Shown here: piece by piece, positions 26,050-34,442 of the stretch
Position numbering within the stretch: position 1 is the first letter of the stretch
Layout: the number at the start of each line of letters is the position of its first letter
From: Alphaproteobacteria bacterium
Lineage (GTDB): Bacteria; Pseudomonadota; Alphaproteobacteria; Bin95
Reading direction: 5' to 3'
DNA length: 64,000 nucleotides
Assembly: GCA_020638555.1 (NCBI GenBank)
Contig: JACKII010000003.1
Span: 434,001 to 498,000 of the forward strand
Notes under the pieces: generated by a model
Told to the model about the DNA's origin: nothing
Database searches by the model: none
Seen by the model: only the letters and a program-made list of their open reading frames with translations
Position numbers and translations under genes: made by a program

Positions 26050-27215
26050 CGCAGCCCCATGCCCAGCACGTCGCGGGCGACGATATGGCGTTGCACCTCG
26101 TTCGGGCCCTCGCCGATGCGGCGGATGCGCATTTCGCGGTACCAGCGCTCGAACGGCAGGTCCTTGGCGACGCCCAGCCCGCCATGGATCTGCATGCAGC
26201 GGTCGACAACCCGACCGCCGGCCTCGCTGCCGGTGATCTTGGCGATGGAGGCCTCCATGCGGAACGGCTCGCCATTGTGGGCCTTGCTGGCCGCTTCCAG
26301 CGTGTGCCAGCGGGCGGCGCGGATATCCATTTCGTTGTCGACCAGCATCCACTGGATCGCCTGGCGGCTGGCGAGCGGTGCGCCGAAGGTCTCGCGGATC
26401 TTCGCGTATTCGATTGCCAGTTCGTGCGCCTTGATGGCGACGCCGATGCAGGCGGCGGAATAGGGGATGCGCTGGCGCGCCAACCGGTCGTTGGCGATGG
26501 AGAAGCCGCCGTTCAGCTTGCCGAGAATGTGCGTCTTGGGGATGCGCATGTCGGTGAAGCCCAGTTCCGTCGCATAACGGGCCGAGCGCAGCGTGTGCAC
26601 GATGCGGCGCACATGAAAGCCGGGGGTGTCGGTGTCGACGATGAAACAGGTGACGCCGCCGCGGCCCTTGCTCGGGTCGGTGCGCGCGAACACCAGACCG
26701 TATTGGGCGCGGTCGGCGTTGGAGATCCACAGTTTCGAGCCGTTGATGATGTAGTCGTCGCCATCCTCGACCGCGCGGGTCTGGATCGCGCGTGCCGGGT
26801 CGGAGCCGCCGGAGGGTTCGGACAGGCCGAAAAACGCCTTCTTCTCGCCGCGCAGCGTCGGGAACAGCCATTTCTCCTTCTGCCAGTCATTGGCCTCGAA
26901 CAACTGGCCGGGCCCGCCGACGCCGCCGAACACGCCATAGCAGGGCGCATAGAGGCCGGCGCGATGCTGGCTCATCTCGATGGCGATCAGGGTGCGGGTG
27001 ACGATGTCCACGTCCGGGCCGCCGTATTCCGGCGGAATGTCGAGCCCGAACAGGCCCATTTCCTGGGTGCGGCTGACCAGCCGGGCGCGGTCCGCCTCCG
27101 GCAGTTCGTCGGTGTCGGGGTCGAGCTTGTCTTCCAACGGCCAGATTTCCTCCCGCACAAAGCGGCGGACCTGGTCGACGATCATTTTTTGCTCTTCGGA
27201 GAGGGAGAGATCCAT
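26046..27215 (-). CDS. Acyl-CoA dehydrogenase
   Basis: A 389-residue FAD enzyme of the acyl-CoA dehydrogenase family. FFGLSEPSGGSDPAR and WISNADRAQYGLVFART are the FAD/substrate loops, and RWYREMRIRRIGEGPNEVQR at the C-terminus has the Glu of the active-site region. It oxidises a CoA thioester to the enoyl-CoA, passing electrons to ETF. It is coupled to the CaiB gene. The start at 27215 gives the family N-terminus MDLSLSEEQKMIVDQVRRF. Confidence 0.92.
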   Translation of the reverse strand: MDLSLSEEQKMIVDQVRRFVREEIWPLEDKLDPDTDELPEADRARLVSRTQEMGLFGLDIPPEYGGPDVDIVTRTLIAIEMSQHRAGLYAPCYGVFGGVGGPGQLFEANDWQKEKWLFPTLRGEKKAFFGLSEPSGGSDPARAIQTRAVEDGDDYIINGSKLWISNADRAQYGLVFARTDPSKGRGGVTCFIVDTDTPGFHVRRIVHTLRSARYATELGFTDMRIPKTHILGKLNGGFSIANDRLARQRIPYSAACIGVAIKAHELAIEYAKIRETFGAPLASRQAIQWMLVDNEMDIRAARWHTLEAASKAHNGEPFRMEASIAKITGSEAGGRVVDRCMQIHGGLGVAKDLPFERWYREMRIRRIGEGPNEVQRHIVARDVLGMGLR

Positions 27216-27270
27216 TGGGGTGTTCCGTGGTTTTGCGATTGCTGGCGGGTTGCCGTGTTTCATTCGGTGG

Positions 27271-27369
27271 CGTCATTGCGAGGAGCCGCAGGCGACGAAG
27301 CCATCCAGGATCAGCAGGGCGACGGCTCTGGATTGCCTCCCCCAGCTCAGGGCCGGGGTCGCAATGACG
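27271..27369. repeat. Family C REP-like palindromic element
   Basis: The element is bounded by an exact inverted repeat, CGTCATTGCGA (27271-27281) and TCGCAATGACG (27359-27369). An inner pair, CCATCCAG (27301-27308) with CTGGATTG (27328-27335), has one mismatch. GGAGCCGCAGGCGACGAAGC lies between. This is the widespread type of bacterial intergenic REP element that reads CGTCATTGCGAG...CAATCCAG. It separates the acyl-CoA dehydrogenase from the next upstream gene. Confidence 0.85.
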
Positions 27370-27381
27370 GCGGGAAAGCCG

Positions 27382-27729
27382 TCATCCCGGGCTGAGCTTA
27401 CCCAGGCCGCGGCCGTCCTCGGCCGGTTGCAGTGGCGGCAGGCGGCCGTCATGGTCGAACTGGTAGGCCATCAGCAGTTCGCGGTGCCGGGTGCGATAGC
27501 TGGTGTTCACCTCCAGCCGGAACTGCGTCGCGCCCTCTGGCGGCTCCGCCGCTTTCTCCCGGATTTCACCGCGCAGGCCGAACAGCGACCGGCCCGTGGC
27601 CGCGCCGATATAGAGAATATCGCCCGCATCGTTCGCGAGCTGATAGACGCCCAGATTGCCGGCGACCTTGTCGGCTTCCGCCGGGGTCAGGGGCCGCCAG
27701 GGCTTGGACATGCGGACAGCAATGGCCAT
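27382..27729 (-). CDS. Small GIY-YIG-like protein
   Basis: A 115-residue protein of unknown role. GVYQLAND and DILYIGAATGRS resemble the paired GIY and YIG strands of GIY-YIG nucleases, with an arginine in the following helix (FGLRGEI), but no downstream catalytic Glu could be assigned with confidence. The gene ends in an enzyme cluster for CoA thioesters: its start is six bases after the enoyl-CoA hydratase stop. A second ATG at residue 7 (MSKPWRP) is an alternative start. A DNA or RNA nick function is only a guess. Confidence 0.65.
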   Translation of the reverse strand: MAIAVRMSKPWRPLTPAEADKVAGNLGVYQLANDAGDILYIGAATGRSLFGLRGEIREKAAEPPEGATQFRLEVNTSYRTRHRELLMAYQFDHDGRLPPLQPAEDGRGLGKLSPG

Positions 27730-27735
27730 GACGCA

Positions 27736-28497
27736 TCAGACTCCCTTGAAATCGGCGGTGCGTTTTTCGAGGCGGGCGCGGATGCCCTCCCTCGAATCCT
27801 GGCTGTGGCGGGTCGCCTCCACCAGCCGGTCCTGCTCGGCATGCTCGATGCCGTCGCGGTAGGCCATCTGGCGCACCATCATGCTTTTCATGGCGCGCAG
27901 GCTGAGCGGCGCGTTCGCGGCCAGCCGGTCGATCACCTTCTGCGCCTCTTTCTGCAAGTCGTAGGGCGGCGCGACCCGGCCGATAATGCCGAGCTCGTGC
28001 ATTTTCGTCGACGGCAGCGGGTCGCCCAGCAGCAGGATTTCCCGCGCCCAGACCGGCCCGGCCACCTCCATCAGCTTCTTGGTCAGGAACCAGGTCGGCG
28101 CCAGGCCGATCTGGGCCAGGCTCATGCCGAAGCGCGCGCTGGTCGAGGCCACGACGAAATCGCAGTGCAGCGCCAGCTCGTTGCCGCCGGCAATGGCATC
28201 GCCATGCACGACGCCGACAATGGGCAGCGGGTTCATCTCCATGGCGTGCAGCATCACCTCGATCGGCGATTCGCCCGGATTGGCGGGCTTTTCCAGCCGC
28301 TCGGCCAGGTCGATGCCGGAGCAGAAGGCCGGCCCCTCCGCCCGGAGCACGATCACCCGGTCCGCGGCGGCCGGCTCCGCGCGAAAGGCCTGGGTCATCT
28401 CGTCCAGCATGGCGAGGTTCAGCGCGTTGCGCTTCTCGCCGCGGGTCATGGTGATGGTCTTGACGGGACCGTTCTGCTCTACGCGAATAAAGGCCAT
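27736..28497 (-). CDS. Enoyl-CoA hydratase/isomerase family protein
   Basis: A 253-residue crotonase-fold protein. AFCSGIDLAERLE is the first oxyanion-hole strand, and IVGVVHGDAIAGGNELALHCDFVVA is the second, with the Gly-Gly of the CoA site; SARFGMSLAQIGLAPTW follows. The catalytic Glu positions are not the canonical pair, so hydratase versus isomerase cannot be told. It probably acts on the product of the neighbouring acyl-CoA dehydrogenase, although a family C repeat splits the two groups. It is divergent from the MDR gene. Confidence 0.85.
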   Translation of the reverse strand: MAFIRVEQNGPVKTITMTRGEKRNALNLAMLDEMTQAFRAEPAAADRVIVLRAEGPAFCSGIDLAERLEKPANPGESPIEVMLHAMEMNPLPIVGVVHGDAIAGGNELALHCDFVVASTSARFGMSLAQIGLAPTWFLTKKLMEVAGPVWAREILLLGDPLPSTKMHELGIIGRVAPPYDLQKEAQKVIDRLAANAPLSLRAMKSMMVRQMAYRDGIEHAEQDRLVEATRHSQDSREGIRARLEKRTADFKGV

Positions 28498-28686
28498 CGG
28501 ACGGCGGTTCCTCGACTTTGGAAGCATGGATTGCCCCGAATGCTGCGGCGAGCCGCGCCGAAGGTCAACGGGGCTTACGGGCCCGCCACGAGAATCCTGC
28601 GGAATCTCCTGGGTCGACGGGGCCGCTTATCCTACAGTCCCGAACCTTCATGGCCCGCAACGCCGAACGATCATCGGGAGCCCGCA

Positions 28687-29712
28687 ATGCCCACCATCCC
28701 CTCCACCCACCGCCGCATCGTCCTCGCCTCGCGCCCGCAGGGCATGGTGAGCCTCGACAATTTCCGGCTGGAAGAGGCGCCGGTGCCGACGCCCGGCCCC
28801 GGGCAGATCCTGGTGCGCCAGATCTACCAGTCGCTCGACCCCTATATGCGCGGTCGCATGAACGACGGCCCCAGCTATGCGGCGCCGGTGCAGATCGGCG
28901 AGGTGATGGAGGCGGGCGGCGTCGGCGAAATCGTCGCCTCGCAGCACCCGGACTGGCGGGTGGGCGATATCGTCGAGGGCCGGCTGGGCTGGCAGGAATT
29001 CGCGGTGCCGCCCTATGAGCGCCTGCGCAAGGTCGACCCATCGCTGGCGCCGATCTCGACCGCCAACGGCGTGCTGGGCATGCCCGGCATGACTGCCTAT
29101 TTCGGCTTTCTCGACGTGGGCCAGCCGCAACCGGGCGACACGGTGGTGGTCGCAGCCGCGTCCGGCGCGGTCGGCGCGGTGGTGGGGCAGATCGCCCGGA
29201 TCATGGGTTGCCGGGTGGTCGGCATTGTCGGCAGCCAGGCCAAGGCGGACTATATCGTCGGCGAGCTCGGCTTCCACGCCGCCATCAACTATCGCGAGCA
29301 GGACCTGATGGCCGCGCTCGCCCGCGAATGCCCGCGCGGCATCGACGTCTATTTCGAGAATGTCGGCGGCAAGATCTGGGATGCGGTGGTCGAGCACCTG
29401 GCCCTGGGCGCCCGCATTGCGGTCTGCGGCCGCATCGCCGAATACAACCTGACCGAGCCGGAACTGGTGCCGCGCAACATGCGCTTCTTCATCCCGAAAC
29501 GGGCGCGGATGCAGGGCTTCCTGGTGTTCGACTTCGCCAGCCGCTATCCCGAGGCCATGACCCGCATCGCCCGCTGGATCGCCGAGGGCGAGGTGAAATA
29601 CCGCGAGGACGTGGTCGACGGCATCGAGAACGCGCCCTCCGCCTTCCTGAAGCTGTTCGCGGGCGAGAATTTCGGCAAGCTGCTGGTCAAGGTCGGCGCC
29701 GAGCCGGTCTGA
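28687..29712 (+). CDS. NADP-dependent MDR-family oxidoreductase (PTGR1/CurA-like)
   Basis: A 341-residue zinc-independent medium-chain reductase. IYQSLDPYMRGRMND is the signature of the prostaglandin/leukotriene reductase and CurA group, VVVAAASGAVGAVVGQIARI is the NADP-binding GxGxxG-like turn, and YFENVGGKIWDAVVEHL is conserved. It reduces the C=C bond of alpha,beta-unsaturated carbonyls. The start at 28687 was chosen from family length; an upstream in-frame region antisense to the hydratase gene is not coding. Confidence 0.92.
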   Translation: MPTIPSTHRRIVLASRPQGMVSLDNFRLEEAPVPTPGPGQILVRQIYQSLDPYMRGRMNDGPSYAAPVQIGEVMEAGGVGEIVASQHPDWRVGDIVEGRLGWQEFAVPPYERLRKVDPSLAPISTANGVLGMPGMTAYFGFLDVGQPQPGDTVVVAAASGAVGAVVGQIARIMGCRVVGIVGSQAKADYIVGELGFHAAINYREQDLMAALARECPRGIDVYFENVGGKIWDAVVEHLALGARIAVCGRIAEYNLTEPELVPRNMRFFIPKRARMQGFLVFDFASRYPEAMTRIARWIAEGEVKYREDVVDGIENAPSAFLKLFAGENFGKLLVKVGAEPV

Positions 29713-29737
29713 CCGACGGGCCGGGAGAGGACGGTTG

Positions 29738-29922
29738 CATCCCGGCCGCCGCGGAGCGGTGGGCCGGGACCGGCGTCGTCATTCGAACCCCCGCGCCGCC
29801 CCGTGTTCGCGAGAGCGAGCGGCCCCGCATCGGCGCTCCGCACCGTGCGGGGAACACGTTTCCCGGCCGCCGCGGAGCGGTGGGCCGGGATCGACGTCGT
29901 CATTCGAACACCGGCGGGAGGG
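29738..29922. repeat. Family A palindromic repeats, one full and one truncated unit
   Basis: Two copies begin with TCCCGGCCGCCGCGGAGCGG, near 29738 and 29859. The first runs to GGGGAACACG at 29858 with an inner GTGTTCGCGAGAGCG segment. The second stops after the inner CATTCGAACACCGG, 12 bases before the HhH gene end. They fill the gap between two convergent genes. Confidence 0.8.
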
Positions 29923-29934
29923 TGACCGTTGCTA

Positions 29935-30612
29935 TCAGACCCGGTCGGCGAGAGCCTGCGCCTGGCCGACCCATTCGTCGCGCTCGATCCGGCCCTTCAG
30001 GTCGAGTTCCTCGTCCAGCACCGCAATCGCATCGGCGTCGAGCGCCGCGATATCGGCGAAACGGGTGATGCCGCGCACCGCCAGCTTGCGCTCGATCGCC
30101 GGGCCGATGCCGCGAATGCGCTGAAGTTCGTCCGCAACCGGCTCTGCAACGACGGGTTCGGCCGGGGCCTCCAGGGCGAGTTCGGCCTCGACCGGCTCCA
30201 CCACCGGGGCGGGCGCCGTATCGACCGCCGGCGCTTCCGGTTCCACTGCGACGCTCTCGGGCGCGACCGCTTCCGGCGCCGGAACCTCTGCCGGAGCCGC
30301 AGGCGCCGCTTCCATCACCTCGTCCTCGCCGTCGGCAGCGGCGTCCGTCTCGGCAGCGGCGTCCGCAGCAGCGGCGGCGGCCGGCTCGCTGGCGATGGTC
30401 TCCAGGTCGGCCCAGCCGAACCAGCGCTGGGCGTTGCGCATGCCGAACGCCAGTTGCAACGACCACGCATCCATCGGATTCTCGACCGCAATGGCCTGGC
30501 TCAGCGTGTCCTGGGCATCGTCCATGGTTTCCTGCCAGCGACGGAACCAGTCGTCGCCGATGCGCGACAATGTTTCCGGCCCGAACTGAAATTCGACGGC
30601 TTGATATCGCAT
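29935..30612 (-). CDS. Phasin-like helix, Ala/Pro/Glu linker and C-terminal helix-hairpin-helix protein
   Basis: A 225-residue acidic protein in three parts. Residues 1-75 are helical and amphipathic (DDWFRRWQETMDDAQDTLSQ, DAWSLQLAFGMRNAQRWFGW), like phasin or PHA-granule proteins. Residues about 76-165 are a low-complexity linker rich in Ala, Pro, Glu and Val. Residues about 166-225 are an HhH-type domain (LQRIRGIGPAIERKLAVRG, then DLKGRIERDEW) like those appended to alphaproteobacterial NuoE and L21. It resembles in plan the PhaM type of granule-to-nucleoid linker, but this is inference; the phasin gene is 3.1 kb away. Confidence 0.75.
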   Translation of the reverse strand: MRYQAVEFQFGPETLSRIGDDWFRRWQETMDDAQDTLSQAIAVENPMDAWSLQLAFGMRNAQRWFGWADLETIASEPAAAAAADAAAETDAAADGEDEVMEAAPAAPAEVPAPEAVAPESVAVEPEAPAVDTAPAPVVEPVEAELALEAPAEPVVAEPVADELQRIRGIGPAIERKLAVRGITRFADIAALDADAIAVLDEELDLKGRIERDEWVGQAQALADRV

Positions 30613-30707
30613 TGCAACAACTCCGATCTCATTATGCTGCACTGCAATATCGAACTTGGGTCGAAAGATACCACGTGAGACAATGTCGCATGGCGCGGCC
30701 GGACACG

Positions 30708-30740
30708 AAAAAACCCCGGGGATAAACGCCCCCAGGGTTT
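30708..30740 (-). terminator. Rho-independent terminator of the clpS-clpA operon
   Basis: On the minus strand AAACCCTGGGGGCG pairs with CCCCGGGG around TTTAT and runs into six T. It lies just downstream of the clpA stop. Confidence 0.82.
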
Positions 30741-30766
30741 CATCTTCGGCCAGTCCGGCCCGTCGG

Positions 30767-33148
30767 TCAGGTCGCCGGCTGCTCCGTCTCGGCGCCGCCT
30801 TCGGCCGCGCCGGCGTCGTCATCCTCGGGATAGGAGAAGAACAGCGCGTTGTCCTCGCCCACATCGACCCGGACAACCCCGCCCTTGGAGAGCTTGCCGA
30901 ACAGCAACTCCTCGGCCAGGGGCTTTTTCACGTGTTCCTGGATCACCCGGGCCAGCGGGCGGGCGCCGTATTCGTGGCTATAGCCCTTCTGCGCCAGCCA
31001 GGTCCGCGCCGCCTCCGACAGTTCGATGGTGACGTTGCGGTCGGCCAGTTGCGCTTCCAGTTCCAGCACGAACTTGTCGACCACGCGCCCCACCACCTGC
31101 GGCGGCAGATTGCCGAACGGCACGATGGCATCCAACCGGTTGCGGAATTCCGGCGAGAACATCCGGTTGATCGCCTCCTGGTCCTCGCCCGCGCGGGTGA
31201 CCGGGCCGAAGCCGATGGCGTTTTTCGCCAGGTCCGCCGCGCCGGCATTGGTGGTCATGATCAGGATAACATTGCGGAAATCGACGCCCTTGCCGTTGTG
31301 GTCGGTCAGATTGCCGTGGTCCATGATCTGCAACAGGATGTTGAAGACGTCCGGGTGCGCTTTCTCGATCTCGTCCAGCAGCAGGACGATGTGCGGGTTC
31401 TTGTCGACCGCGTCGGTCAGCATGCCGCCCTGGTCGAAGCCGACATAGCCGGGCGGCGCACCGATCAGCCGGCTGACCGAATGGCGCTCCATGTATTCCG
31501 ACATGTCGAAGCGCACCAGCTCGACGCCCAGGCATTTGGCCAGCTGGCGGGCCGCCTCGGTCTTGCCGACGCCGGTCGGGCCGCTGAACAGATAGCAGCC
31601 GATCGGCTTTTCCGGCTGGCGCAGGCCGGCCCTGGCCAGCTTGACCGCATTGGCCAGCGCGTCCAGCGCATCGTCCTGGCCGAACACGACGGCCTTCAGT
31701 TCCGTGTCCAGGTTGCGCAGCGATTCGCGGTCGTCGCGGCTGACCTGCTTCGGCGGAATGCGCGCGATCTTGGCCACGACATTCTCCACGTCGCGCACGC
31801 CGATGGTCTTTTTCCGCTTCGAGGGCGCCACCAGCATCTGGCTGGCGCCGACCTCGTCGATCACGTCGATGGCCTTGTCCGGCAGCTTGCGGTCGTTGAT
31901 ATAGCGCGCCGCCAGTTCCACCGCGGTCTTGATCGCATCGGCGGTGTAGCGAACCTTGTGGTGCTCCTCATAATAGGGTTTCAGCCCCATCATGATCTTG
32001 ATCGAATCGGCGATCGAGGGCTCGTGCACGTCGATCTTCTGGAACCGCCGCACCAGCGCCCGGTCCTTTTCGAAATAGGTCCGGTATTCCTTGTATGTGG
32101 TCGAGCCGATGCAGCGCAGCGTGCCCGAGGCCAGGGCCGGCTTCAGCAGGTTCGAGGCATCCATGGAGCCGCCGGAGGTGGCGCCGGCGCCGATCACGGT
32201 ATGAATCTCGTCGATGAACAGGATGGCGCTGCCGTCCAGCGCATCCAGCTCCGACAGCACCGCCTTCAGCCGCTCCTCGAAGTCGCCGCGATAGCGGGTG
32301 CCGGCCAGCAGCGAGCCCATGTCGAGCGACCAGATCACGCAGCCGTTCAGCACCTCCGGCACCTCGCCCAGCACGATCTTGCGCGCCAGCCCCTCGGCGA
32401 TGGCGGTCTTGCCGACGCCGGGGTCGCCCACATAGAGCGGGTTGTTCTTGGTGCGGCGGCAGAGGATCTGGATCGTCCGCTCCACCTCGGCCTCCCGGCC
32501 GATCAGCGGATCGATCTTGCCCGACAGCGCCTTGTCGTTGAGGTTGACGCAATAGCTTTCGAGCGCGCCCGCGGATTCCTCCTTCTCGGGCGGCTCCTTG
32601 CTCTGCTCGGACCGCTTGCTCTTGCGGCTGCGGCCCTGTTCGCCGCCGGCATTGCCGGTGGGCTGGATATTGGCGTCGGGCGTGCCGCGCACGCTGCGGC
32701 GCTCGCCCTTTCCAGGCGACTTGGCGATGCCGTGCGAGATGAAGTTGACCGCGTCCAGCCGCGACATGTCCTGCGCCTGGAGGAAATAGACGGCGTGGCT
32801 CTCCCGCTCGCTGAACAGAGCGACCAGCACGTTGGCGCCGGTGACCTGATCGCGGCCGGACGATTGCACGTGAATGGCGGCGCGCTGCAACACCCGCTGG
32901 AAGCCGGCCGTCGGCTTCGGCTCCTCGCGAACGGGGGTGACCAGCGCGGTCAGATCGTTCTCGACATATTCCACCAGCGTCTTGCGCAACGCTTCCAGTT
33001 GCACGCCGCACGCATTCATCACGGCAACGGCGTCGTCATCGTCGGTCAGCGCCAGCAGCAGGTGTTCCAGGGTGGCGAATTCGTGCTGATGCTCGCGCGC
33101 ATGACCCAGGGCTCGGTGCAAAGTCTTCTCGAGAGCGGGAGACAGCAT
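30767..33148 (-). CDS. clpA: ATP-dependent Clp protease ATPase subunit ClpA
   Basis: A 793-residue AAA+ unfoldase that feeds ClpP. The N-terminal Clp repeat domain (LSPALEKTLHRALGHAREH) is followed by D1 with Walker A GDPGVGKTAIAEG and Walker B ILFIDEIHTV, then D2 with Walker A GPTGVGKTEAARQ, Walker B HIVLLLDEIEKAH and the sensor GARPLARVIQEHVKKPL. The ClpP-binding IGF/L-like loop IGFGPV is near residue 625. It is in operon with the adaptor clpS, four bases apart. A terminator follows. Confidence 0.97.
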   Translation of the reverse strand: MLSPALEKTLHRALGHAREHQHEFATLEHLLLALTDDDDAVAVMNACGVQLEALRKTLVEYVENDLTALVTPVREEPKPTAGFQRVLQRAAIHVQSSGRDQVTGANVLVALFSERESHAVYFLQAQDMSRLDAVNFISHGIAKSPGKGERRSVRGTPDANIQPTGNAGGEQGRSRKSKRSEQSKEPPEKEESAGALESYCVNLNDKALSGKIDPLIGREAEVERTIQILCRRTKNNPLYVGDPGVGKTAIAEGLARKIVLGEVPEVLNGCVIWSLDMGSLLAGTRYRGDFEERLKAVLSELDALDGSAILFIDEIHTVIGAGATSGGSMDASNLLKPALASGTLRCIGSTTYKEYRTYFEKDRALVRRFQKIDVHEPSIADSIKIMMGLKPYYEEHHKVRYTADAIKTAVELAARYINDRKLPDKAIDVIDEVGASQMLVAPSKRKKTIGVRDVENVVAKIARIPPKQVSRDDRESLRNLDTELKAVVFGQDDALDALANAVKLARAGLRQPEKPIGCYLFSGPTGVGKTEAARQLAKCLGVELVRFDMSEYMERHSVSRLIGAPPGYVGFDQGGMLTDAVDKNPHIVLLLDEIEKAHPDVFNILLQIMDHGNLTDHNGKGVDFRNVILIMTTNAGAADLAKNAIGFGPVTRAGEDQEAINRMFSPEFRNRLDAIVPFGNLPPQVVGRVVDKFVLELEAQLADRNVTIELSEAARTWLAQKGYSHEYGARPLARVIQEHVKKPLAEELLFGKLSKGGVVRVDVGEDNALFFSYPEDDDAGAAEGGAETEQPAT

Positions 33149-33152
33149 GGGC

Positions 33153-33479
33153 CTAATCCTTCTCTAGCGTGAGCTGTAACGGGTGTTCGTGACGGCGGGC
33201 GAAATCGACCACCTGGGCCACCTTGGTTTCCGCAACCTCATATGTATAGACACCGCAGATGCCGATGCCCCTGCGATGGACATGCAGCATGATCTCGGTC
33301 GCTTCTTCGCGATTCTTGTAAAAAAAGTGCTCCAACACATGAACGACAAACTCCATCGGAGTGTAGTCGTCGTTCAACATAAGAACTTTATACATTGACG
33401 GCTTTTTGACTTTTGGCCGGGCTTTGACCACCACGCCGGTTGACGTGTCACCGCCGTCATTGTGGTTTTCGTCACTCAT
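33153..33479 (-). CDS. clpS: ATP-dependent Clp protease adaptor ClpS
   Basis: A 108-residue adaptor that delivers N-end-rule substrates to ClpA. The N-degron pocket residues are in YKVLMLNDDYTPMEFVVHVL, including the Asn-Asp pair, and VHRRGIGICGVYTYEVAETK is a hallmark. A disordered acidic N-terminus of about 25 residues is usual. It is followed by clpA after four bases. In the 180 bases upstream a TTGACC-like box on the minus strand may be part of its promoter, but this is weak. Confidence 0.97.
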   Translation of the reverse strand: MSDENHNDGGDTSTGVVVKARPKVKKPSMYKVLMLNDDYTPMEFVVHVLEHFFYKNREEATEIMLHVHRRGIGICGVYTYEVAETKVAQVVDFARRHEHPLQLTLEKD

Positions 33480-33661
33480 GGCCTGCGCCGTGCTCCTTCA
33501 GCCGCTGCTGTTCCAACAATGTTGCGTCGACCCCTCAGGTATGGTCAACCGCTTCCGTTCACAATAGCCCCAATTCGTTCCCGAGTCTTGCCATTCTCCC
33601 TGACCGGGCGGGTCTCCCTGGCCTCGCCGGGCCAGGCGGCTCCGCGGCCTTGGCCAGCAAC

Positions 33662-33696
33662 GAAAAAAGGCGGCAGAGGAAACCTCTGCCGCCTTC
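33662..33696 (-). terminator. Rho-independent terminator downstream of the phasin gene
   Basis: On the minus strand AAGGCGGCAGAGG pairs perfectly with CCTCTGCCGCCTT with TTT as the loop, and is followed by a T run. It lies about 45 bases after the phasin stop. Confidence 0.88.
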
Positions 33697-33740
33697 CGGC
33701 CCGGCCGGGAGGGCCGGGAAACCAATGCTGTGCGCCTGAG

Positions 33741-34172
33741 TTAGGCGGCCTTGGTCATCGCGTCGAAACGCGCCTGCAGCGGCTCGGCGGCCTTGGTCAG
33801 CATGGCGGTGCCGCGGTCGGCAACGCGGGAGACCTCGGCAAAGCCCGAGTCCATGCTCTGGTTCAGGTAGGCGTACTGGATTTCCGCGGCCTGCTGCCAG
33901 TCGCCGGCGGTCAGGATCTTCGCCTGGGCCTCGAACGCCTCGGTCATCGCCTTGGCCCAATGCTTGGCGAAGCCGGTGCTGATCTCTTCCATGCCGCCCA
34001 TCATCGCCTGCATGCTCTCGGAAGCGGCGCGGAGGTTCTCGGCGCTCTGCTCGGCGGCCTTCTTGGCGCCTTCGTTGCCCATGAAGGACTCGAACATCTT
34101 GGTCGCGGCGTCGAACTGCGCCTTGGCTTCGTTGGCGGCGTTCGTCATGGTCTTCTGCACGGCTTCGTTCAT
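33741..34172 (-). CDS. phaP: Phasin
   Basis: A 143-residue amphipathic helical protein of the phasin family that coats polyhydroxyalkanoate granules. It has no Cys, and the pattern AKAQFDAATKMFESFMG, FAKHWAKAMTEAFEAQAKILTAGDWQQAAEIQYAYLN is typical of alphaproteobacterial phasins. The ATG at 34172 follows an AAGGA site. A palindrome TGTTGCAGCGCAACA lies about 130 bases upstream and could be a PhaR-type operator. A strong terminator follows. No PHA synthase or regulator is in the window. Confidence 0.9.
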   Translation of the reverse strand: MNEAVQKTMTNAANEAKAQFDAATKMFESFMGNEGAKKAAEQSAENLRAASESMQAMMGGMEEISTGFAKHWAKAMTEAFEAQAKILTAGDWQQAAEIQYAYLNQSMDSGFAEVSRVADRGTAMLTKAAEPLQARFDAMTKAA

Positions 34173-34299
34173 GACAGTATCCTTTTCCGGGTGGGCGGCG
34201 CGCGAAGCGCCGCTGAATGATGTGAGCGAGGCCCCGATAGGCAACCTCTTTGTTGCGACGCACCTAATTTAGGCAGGGCCTCGCTGCGTCGCAAGAGAA

Positions 34300-34316
34300 A
34301 TGTTGCAGCGCAACAT
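34300..34316. promoter_or_regulatory. Palindrome upstream of phaP, candidate PhaR-type operator
   Basis: ATGTTGC-AGC-GCAACAT is an inverted repeat with seven-base arms. It lies between phaP (minus) and the carboxypeptidase gene (plus), 128 bases before the phaP start. TTGC/GCAA half-sites match the general TGC...GCA type reported for PhaR regulators of phasin genes. Assignment to PhaR is inference. Confidence 0.5.
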
Positions 34317-34442
34317 GGTCATCCTGACGCAGCCCGTCGGACCGATTCAGGCCGGATTTCCGCCAATTTTTCTCAACGAATCCTGGACACGCCGCCCCGA
34401 ATCGGGGTCGAATATCGTGAAATTGGCCTCAAACCGGTTGTG

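Noticed and set aside
26980..28686. Upstream extension of the MDR reductase to 910 codons
   Set aside because: The extension is antisense to the acyl-CoA dehydrogenase and hydratase genes and has no homologous features; the true start at 28687 matches family length.
30656..33172. Plus-strand frame (838 codons) antisense to clpA
   Set aside because: It mirrors ClpA codon periodicity and lacks any family motif or ribosome site; clpA is unambiguous.
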